From Paraspadella gotoi (lineage: Eukaryota > Chaetognatha), in NCBI GenBank assembly GCA_051294375.1, contig JBJCIZ010000358.1:1-64000 (forward strand): a stretch of 64,000 nt of DNA, written 5' to 3'. A model generated the notes under the pieces. The model worked only from the letters and a program-made list of their open reading frames with translations, made no database searches and was not told where the DNA came from. Shown here piece after piece: positions 57,010 through 64,000 of the stretch. Position numbers and translations under genes: made by a program. Position 1 is the stretch's first letter; every line of letters begins with the position of its first letter.

Positions 57010-57925
57010 ACTTTGCCAAGTTGAAAAAAATGTATATTCATGCAAGTTGAAAAAAATGATTGCAATGTTTGAAAAAAAATGATGCAAAGTTGAAAAAATG
57101 ATGCATGAGAAAGTGCATCAAGGTTGAAAAAATATGCAAGTTGAAAAAAATTGATGCAAGTGAAAAAAATGATTGCAAGTTGAAAAAATGATTGCAGTTG
57201 AAAAAATATAAGTTTGAAAATATTGCAAGTTGAAAAAATTGATGCAAGTTGGAAAAAATGATGCCAAGTTGAAAAAAATGATTCAAGTTGAAAAAAGTAG
57301 CACAGTTGAAAAAATGATGCCAAGGTTGGAAAAAAGATGCAGTTGAAAAATGCTGAAGAAAAAATGATGCAAGTTGAAAAAATGATTGCAAGTTTGAAAA
57401 AATTGATGCAAAGCTTGAAAAAAATGATGCAAGTTGAAAAAATGATGCAAGCTTGAAAAAATGCATGCAAGTTGAAAAAAATGATGCAAGTTGAAAAAAA
57501 ATGATGCAAGTGAAAAAATGATGCAAGTTGAAAAAAAATGAATGCAAGTTTGAAAAATGATGCAAGTTTGAAAAAAATCTGTGCAAGTTTGAAAAAACTT
57601 AAAAGCAATCGTCGCAATTGCATAAAAGAGAGAGAGAGAGAGAGAGGATAGAGAGAGAGAGACATAAAAATAAAATGAGAGGATATTTGTTTTGTTTTTT
57701 GATTAAAATGTAAACAAAACATAATTTAAAAAACTGTTCCTGACCCAATTTTAAGGAACATGATGCATGATATATTAAGTCTGAATATTAATTTTAATTA
57801 ATTATTAAATATTTAAATAATTAATTACTTAATCGTATTAATTAATTAATTTAATTACTTAATCGATAAATTAATTAATTAATTATCGTAGGCAGATCTC
57901 GACATGTTTGCTCAAACTTGTTTAA
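57010..57925 (+). mobile_element. Family A fragment: large minisatellite, GA tract and R end
   Basis: About 32 units of an 18-bp repeat (ATGATGCAAGTTGAAAAA) at 57010-57595 with many one-base length variants, then AAAGCAATCGTCGCAATTGC, (GA)n at about 57628-57662, TTAATTAA-rich DNA, and the R end at 57887-57921. The - strand ORFs of FFQLASFF type across this array are translations of the minisatellite, not genes. Confidence 0.8.
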
Positions 57926-58165
57926 TTAGTAAATATTTTTTCAGGCGCCTGCCTTTTCTGAATCGTTAAAAACGAGTTCAGTCTCTCTCAGTTCTCTTCT
58001 CCAGTCTCACGTCTCATTCTGTTCTCCTCGGTCGTCTGTCTCTTCCTTATTGTAGGCGCTCTACTTGTCTCTCTCTTCGTTACGATTCTTGCGTGATCGT
58101 TCGTTTTTTGAAAAATTCTGATTATTTTTTTCTTTCTAAAAAAAAATATATATTTGATCAGGCGC
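57926..58165. other. TC-rich spacer
   Basis: Leads into the tandem array; GGCGC(C)TGCCTTTTCTGAAT occurs at about 57944 and again at 58162, so the array's first unit may start here. Confidence 0.4.
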
Positions 58166-58560
58166 CGTGCCTTTTCTGAATTCAGGCTCTCTCTCTCTCC
58201 TCTCCGTTCTCCTCCTCTCTCTCTCTCTCTTTTCTCTTTTTTTTTTACAAAAAAAAAAATTATCACTTTTTTTCGCCACCCTCACAAGGCGACGAGTAAA
58301 CGAGTTCCGGTCTCTCTCTCTCTCTATTCTCTCTCTATCTCTTTTTTTTTTACCAAAAATAATTTTTTAGTCACTTTTTTTTTCACCACCGTTACTAGGC
58401 GACAAGTAAACGATAAACGAGTTCCGGCTCTCTCTCAATCTCTAATCTATCTTTCTCTCCTCTCTCTCTATCTTTTTTTTTACAATTTTTTTTTCACCAC
58501 CGTTACTAGGCGACGATGTAAACGAGTTCCGGCTCTGCCAGCGTCCGTTCAGCTTCTTTC
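58160..58560 (+). repeat. Tandem repeat of about 110-120 bp, three to four units
   Basis: Each unit: GAGTTCCGG or similar, a (CT)n tract, a T run, TTTCACCACCGTTACTAGGC, GACGA or GACAA, GTAAACGAGTTCC. The CT tracts vary in length. The long Ser/Leu/Phe ORF on + (58154-58606) is a by-product. Confidence 0.8.
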
Positions 58561-59099
58561 TCTTTTTCTCTCTCTCTCTTCTCGTTACGATTGTTCGTTT
58601 TTTTGAAAAAAATTCTTATTTATTTCTTAATATTCTCTTTCTTACTAAAAACTTTTATTATCGCCATTTATTTTTTTTCTCAATACAATCAATATCATCT
58701 TCACTCATTCATTTCATAATATGCAAAAATGAGGTTTTAAAACCTCATTTTAACTAGCATGAACAAAAAAGACTATAGTCTTTTTCAACTGAAAAAAAAA
58801 AAAAAGTTAATTGATGCTTAACGACACCTCTAATAAAACAATTTTATTTTTATCACGCACTTTTTTTTTAATACAAAATCGCCAATTTTATTTCCGAGAT
58901 TTTGTGATATTTTAATTTATATTCCTTCTAAAAAACTTTTATTAATATTTTATGATATTCTCTCCTATATATCTCTTCAAATCAACTCCGTGTTCGTTTA
59001 CTCTACTTTTTAACTCATCTTCTCTACTCTCTCTCTCTCTCCTCTCTCTCTCTTCTTCTATTTCTCGTCTCTTTCTCAAATTAAACTCATCGCCGTCAT
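58561..59099. other. AT-rich, CT-rich spacer
   Basis: Another CT tract at about 59020-59055. The near-palindrome GAGGTTTTAAAACCTC at 58731-58746 is a perfect 16-bp inverted repeat. Confidence 0.4.
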
Positions 59100-59290
59100 A
59101 TGATTATGACTATCATCGCATCAATGAATGATTATCATCAGATCATATGAAAGTATACTATCATCACATCCAATGAATGATTATCATCGCATCCATCATT
59201 TGGTTATCATCGCATCAATCCTCTTCGGTTATCATCGCATATATCTTGGTTATCTATCGCATTGCAATATTTTGGTTATCATCAAAAGCA
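59100..59290 (+). repeat. Minisatellite of GATTATCATCGCATCAATGA type
   Basis: About eight units of 20-25 bp sharing TTATCATCGCAT, with increasing divergence to the right (GGTTATCATCGCAT). Confidence 0.8.
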
Positions 59291-59394
59291 GGCTCGATCC
59301 CTATTGCTTTTTAAGATTTTTTTATTTATGATTACTAATAAATGTTTTAATTAATTAATTAAATTTAATATGTGAAAAATGGAAACAATTTAAA

Positions 59395-59810
59395 AAAATG
59401 TGCGATGCGAGTTGAAAAAATGATGCGAGCTTGAAAAAATGATGCGAGTTGAAAAATGTAGATGGATTTGAAAACATGGTGCGAGTTGAAAAAATGATGC
59501 GAGTTGAAAAAATGATGCGAGTTGAAAAAATTGATGCGATCGGTTGAAAAAATGATGCGAGTTGAAAAATTGATGCGAGTTGAAAAATGATGCGGAGTTG
59601 AAAAAAATGATGCGAGTTGAAAAAATGATGCGAGTTGAAAAATTGAATGCGAGTTGAAAAATGATGCGATTTGAAAAAATGATGCGAGTTGAAAAAAATG
59701 ATGCGGAGTTGAAAAAAATTTTTTAAAAATATTGTGATTTATCATCTGTTTAGCAGAATTACCGCTTAATTATTGTAGGCAGATCCGACATTGTTTGCTC
59801 AAACTTGTTT
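59395..59810 (+). mobile_element. Family A fragment: minisatellite and R end
   Basis: About 18 units of ATGATGCGAGTTGAAAAA at 59395-59720 (GCGAG rather than the GCAAG of the 57-kb array), then GTGATTTATCATCTG as at 49150, and the R end at 59774-59808. Confidence 0.8.
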
Positions 59811-59884
59811 TTTAATTATTTAATTTTTTAATTTGAAACATTAGAAGAGTTTTTTTTTTTTTTTTACAACGATTTATTTTATTT

Positions 59885-59930
59885 AATGGGACATGTTTCG
59901 ACTCTTTTTTCCAGTCTTCATTTTGAAATT
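59885..59930 (-). ncRNA. Degenerate hammerhead core
   Basis: On the - strand GACT/AGTC stem, GAAA and ACATGTCCC are kept, but CTGATGA has become AAAATGA. The flanking AAATAAATCGTTGTAA matches the family. Predicted inactive. Confidence 0.5.
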
Positions 59931-59939
59931 TCAACTTGC

Positions 59940-60160
59940 ATCCTTAAACCCAAAGTGCTTTTAGACTTTGACCCTAAATTCTTCCTAACTGGAATTCTTT
60001 TATTAAAATATTTCTTTATTAGTTTTCTACAAATGTTTCTGAGATTCCTAATTAAAATTTGAATAAAAAAAAGAAAGAAGAAGAAAAATTTCTAAATTAA
60101 AAAAAAAATTAAATTTTTATATCAAAATTCTTGCAGTTGTTTAGGCTGCAACTCTTAGGA
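59940..60160 (+). repeat. Family D fragment
   Basis: TTCTTCCTAACTGGAA, CTACAAATGTTTCTGAGATT and GTTTAGGCTGCAACTCTT correspond to 38826-38949 of family D, diverged. Confidence 0.55.
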
Positions 60161-61121
60161 GCCGACGTCGTTCTTAGAGATCGAGGAAGATATTTTCAAT
60201 GGAGATTTTCGTTCAAATCTGACTTCCAAACAATATAAACGTTCCTGGGAAAAATTCCGGTAAAAAATTCATGTAAAAACACTTGATACCAATCCTGTTG
60301 TATCTGAAGGGCTCACATTTTTTTCTCTTGTCAAATCATCACCATCTTGATATCAAACAAACCAGAACAAATAGACTGCTTTTGGACGGAAAAATTTTCC
60401 ATCTCTGATTTTATATAGAAATGAAAGGGATATAAACGTGACTGAGGTATATTCCTGTTCAACAAATGATGTCAAATTCAGAAATCCTCTGGCAAAGTGT
60501 CTGAAGGGCTCTCAAAATTTTTTCATTCTATAGTAAAATAAGGTTTAAAAATTCTCTGAAGATGAGGAGTGCATTTCCCTGGCTTGTTTGATATCAAATC
60601 CTTTATCAAATGCGATAAAACAAATAGGACAAGATCTTCAGATGTAACGCTATCTAGGAAGCCGCTATAGAAAAAGACCCAGTGATTTTTTCTTATATTT
60701 TATATCGATAGAGTGGAATGACGGGAATATTGTAAATCTCACAAGTTTCGCTTTAATAGGCCTCACATTGTGGAGAAATCTGAGGAAACCCCTCAAAATT
60801 CCACCCTTTTTTCAACATTCTCGCCTTTTAAGATTTTCGCCGATTCTGACTTCCTCTTACAAACTTATAATTCCGCTGTTAATTTTTTTTCCTTAAACGA
60901 GCGAAGGGAATCCACAACTTTCTGTTAGTTCATGATTTCTGGGTAAAAAATATAATAAATTACATTAACATTGGGATATTGTGAAAGTGTAATATCTTAT
61001 GAAGCCTGTGAGAGTTAAATAATTAAAAAATTCGCTTATTTTATTATTGAAAAATAACATCAAAGTGAAGAAGTTGAATGTCTTCCGTCTCCTTTCTGTC
61101 AACATCCCTGTTCTCTTCAAT
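60160..61121 (+). repeat. Family B-related block, first tandem copy
   Basis: Begins GGAGCCGACGTCGTTCTTAG, runs through CTGAAGGGCTCACA, GGAAGCCGCTATAGAAAAAG and the family B landmarks (ACATTGTGGAGAAATC, AACATCCCTGTTCTCTTCAA), and is cut off by the 25-N gap. Recurs at 61727-63055. Confidence 0.8.
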
Positions 61122-61146
61122 NNNNNNNNNNNNNNNNNNNNNNNNN
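61122..61146. other. Assembly gap, 25 N
   Basis: Exactly 25 N, lying between two copies of the same block. Confidence 0.99.
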
Positions 61147-61726
61147 CGTCACTTACGCTCCACCCAGAGATAAAACCCCAATCTTGCCGAAGGGAAAATA
61201 AAAAGTAAAAAAACTATCCGCGTGACGTTCGAATAAATGGCAGAAAAAACCAATTCATTTGATTGTTAAGCTTAAATATAAAAAAAATTAATATACTCTG
61301 TCCTTTTGGCAAGATGCCAATCTATCAGAATGTGTAAGGACAAAAAATAATCAACATAGGTTAGTAGAACGATCAGTCTAAGATGAAGCCAAAAAAACAG
61401 TAAAACCAGTCCACTTTAGGTTCATTTCTTTTATGTCAAAATGACCGAATTTTTCTCTCGCTCCACCCGGCAAGGGCTTCCCAAGACGCCACGCTTTCAA
61501 TATGCCCATTTTTATACTATTTATTACGGGCATGCCGTTCGAATCGAAGCAAGACCATAAAAAAAGCCGAAATTCTTGGAAACCTGATCCTCCCTCTCGC
61601 GAAACTCGTGATCTTGCTACATATCATGTTACAAGAAATACATATACTGCGGCGCAACACATTTGAATTACCATTCTTGTTTTTTAATCATTAAATTACA
61701 AAAGTATAAAGTTAAATCAGTAAGTA
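61147..61726. other. No gene recognised
   Basis: Less repetitive; contains AAAACCAATTCATTTGATTG and TTCCCAAGACGCCA, both also found near 36790 and 37045, so it is a diverged relative of the DNA around the 37-kb gap. Confidence 0.45.
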
Positions 61727-64000
61727 GGAGTCTACGTCGTCTTAGAGATCGCAGGAAGACTTTTTTCAATGGAGATTTTCGTTCAAATCTGACTACCAAA
61801 CAATATAAACGCTCCTGGTAAAAATTCTGGTAAAATATCGATGTAAAAACACTTGTTCCGATCCTGTTGCATCTGAAGGGCTCGCATTTTTTTTCTCTTG
61901 TCAAATCATCAACATCTTGATATCAAACAAGCCAGAACAAATAGACTGCTTCTGGATGGAAAAATTTTCCATCTCTGATTTTATATAGAAATGAAAGGGA
62001 TTTTATTTCTTGAAAACGATATAAACGTGACTGATGTATGTTCCTTAGGACTAAGCTCTGACGAACAAAGCCAGAGGTTTTTTTAATATATTCTTATACC
62101 GCGCCAAGGTAGAATGATGGCAATATTGTTAATATTAAGTTTCAAAAAAATCCTACCATAAATATAGAAATAATTAACCAAAATATTCGGAAAATTGACC
62201 CTTTCATTGGAAGATTTTCTCCATAGAAGATTTTTCCCGAATCTGACGCCCGGTTGAAACTCTTAGAATTCCGATCATTAGCTCCCTATTTTACTTTTAC
62301 TTTAATAATTTCACTCAAAATTTGATCTATTCACCTTCCCATGATCGTATCATATCAAAATAACTAAATAAAATGTATAAACAATTAAAATTTCTAATAG
62401 TAAAAAATAAGGTTTTAAAATTCTCTGAAGATGAGGAGTGGCATTTCCCTGGCGCGTGTTTTGATATCAAATCCTTCTATCAAATGCGGATAAAACCAAA
62501 TTTTAGGACAAGCATCTTCAGACTGTAACGCTATCTAGGAAGCCGCTGATAGAAAAAGAAGCCAGTGGACTTTTTTCTTATATTTTTATAGTCGATAGCC
62601 ATGTGGGAATTGCACCGGGAATATTGGGTTAAATCTCACAAGTTTCGCTTTAATACGGCACCTCACATTGTTGGAGAAATCTGCAGGAAACCCTCAAAAT
62701 GTCCACCCCTTTTTCTTCACATTCTCGCCCTTTTAAGCATTTTCGCCGATTCTGACTTCCTCTTACAAACTCCTATAATTCCGCCCTTGTTAATTTTTTT
62801 TCCTTAAACGAAGCGAAGGGAATCAACAACTTTCTGTTAGCTTCATGAGTTTCTGCGTTAAAAAATATAATAAATTACATTAACATTGGGATATGCTGAA
62901 AGTCTGTAATATCTTATGGAAGCCCTGCCCTGAGCATGTTAAATAATAAAAAATTCGCTTATTTATTATTGAAAATAAACATCAAAAGTGAAGAAGTTGA
63001 ATGTCTTCCGGTCTCCTTCTCTGTCAACATCCCTGCTTTCTCTTCGAATAAGATAATGTTACTTTTTGCTGCGTGCGAAAAGAAGGAATAAAAATACTTA
63101 GTTTCTGTGATGGCGATAAATAATATTTTGTAGACATTTCTGCTACAGCATTGCTTGCTAAAATCAGACAAGCAATTATTAAGTGACAAAAAAAGTTTAC
63201 ATTTTCTTTATCTAAAAACTTTTAAGTTTTACTAGAGTTACAATTCCTAGCTTTTTCTTTCAGACATCATAAGAGAATTTAATTTTCATTTACTTCTTAT
63301 GGAGGGTCATTAGTTTTTAAAATTAATTGTAATTTTTGACTTACGTCTTGACACTCTCCCTGTAAGAGATTTAACCAAAATAACTCTAAAAATTGTATCT
63401 TTGGTATAGTGCCCTATGATGATATGGCATTAATTTTGGTACTCATTGCCATCCCTTTATCTTCTGTTTCCCCATTCATAAAGATTATTAGGAAAATAAG
63501 TTTTTTCTCTCAACTTTCCTTTAATTTCTTTTTAAATAAAAAATTTCACCGATTGAAACTGGACCAATTTCCACTTCACATGTTAGTTTAACTTATGAAA
63601 AAATTGCGTCAATAATTAAAAAGAAAAATAGAAACGCAGGCTCTAGGGACACCAAGCTTTTTGCGAATCTCATAATTCGAAGTACCATTTTATAATGCTA
63701 ACATGACCCTAAGTCCCGTTTTGTAATTTTAAAAAAAGTGAAATGTTCCCTGTTCATTTCTATTAGATAATAAAAATTATTATATTATAAAAATGAGGCT
63801 ATTGCAAATCCTCCGGAGACGAGTAGTCCATTTCCCCTGGCTTGTTTGATAATAAACCTTATTCAAATTCCACAAGAAGAAAGGAACGAGCTCTTGAATG
63901 CACAAAGCTGCTTCGAATCGGGGCCGTTGTTTTTACAAAGCTGTTTTCTAACCGGGAATTTCTTGCAGGGCTCGTTTTGTAAGGTTGGCCAGTCAGATTC
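61727..64000 (+). repeat. Family B-related block, second tandem copy, with family E inside
   Basis: Repeats 60160-61121 with a family E unit (62045-62285) inserted, then continues through the rest of family B to the window edge (TTTCCCCTGGCTTGTTTGAT, TTTTTACAAAGCTG). From about 62440 on, single-base insertions relative to other copies become very frequent. Confidence 0.75.

Larger units (their letters stand above)
50663..64000 (+). other. FARSA: FARSA intron 1, at least 13.3 kb, open at the right edge
   Basis: Begins GTTTGT. Nothing inside matches the continuation of PheRS alpha (the ~LGE..WELT..G segment), so the intron is assumed to run past the window. It is filled with family A, B and D copies, minisatellites and tandem repeats. 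Confidence 0.65.

Noticed and set aside
56964-57722. 252-codon - strand ORF of Phe/Leu/His/Gln repeats
   Set aside because: It is a translation of the family A 18-bp minisatellite (a multiple of three); overlapping frames are open for the same reason. The same holds for 59365-59745.

Overview
The window is eukaryotic nuclear DNA. It is strongly AT-rich, full of homopolymer runs and interspersed repeats, and holds split genes with GT..AG introns. The two genes I can name are metazoan in character. I can say invertebrate, possibly arthropod, but not more. Six N gaps interrupt it (146, 839 and four of exactly 25). Near-identical repeat copies differ mostly by single-base indels, so some frameshifts may be assembly errors.

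Named genes, both on the + strand and head to tail. (1) The 3' part of a GGA gene (Golgi-localised, gamma-ear-containing, ARF-binding clathrin adaptor). It has three exons: 5656-7787 (GAT domain, hinge, start of the gamma-ear), 37462-37663 (middle of the gamma-ear) and 50081-50182 (end of the gamma-ear and stop). Intron phases match across both junctions; the introns are 29.7 kb and 12.4 kb. The VHS exons were not found and should lie left of the window. (2) The first coding exon of cytosolic phenylalanyl-tRNA synthetase alpha (FARSA), 50537-50662, starts 354 bp after the GGA stop; its first intron runs off the right edge. Two weaker exon candidates lie at 621-716 (- strand) and 2396-2587 (+ strand).

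Almost everything else is mobile DNA. The largest piece is a decayed Ty3/gypsy-type retrotransposon (about 12.5-20.9 kb), much richer in GC than its surroundings. It has recognisable RT and RNase H, and its LTR-like flanks are inverted rather than direct. A BEL/Pao-like gag relic on the - strand (26.1-26.8 kb) is preceded by a tRNA-3'-end match that reads as its primer binding site. A 2,714-bp hAT-like DNA transposon (43000-45713) has 8-bp target duplications, and an uninterrupted copy of its target repeat lies at 39150-39157. A Helentron/DINE-like family (family A, at least nine ends or copies) carries a terminal hairpin, a matching sub-terminal motif at the other end and 18-bp minisatellites. 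Family B is a noncoding repeat of about 1.4 kb with several copies; families C and D are smaller.

The most interesting signal is a repeat family whose copies end in a hammerhead-ribozyme-like core. Three copies (5.4, 45.1 and 49.55 kb) keep CUGANGA...GAAA with stem II preserved by compensatory change, each followed by ACATGT plus a non-G base. Two more copies are decayed. Hammerheads of this kind are known from Penelope-like elements and retrozymes. Three of the four 25-N gaps are bordered by tandem duplicates, which suggests unresolved assembly overlaps rather than biology.
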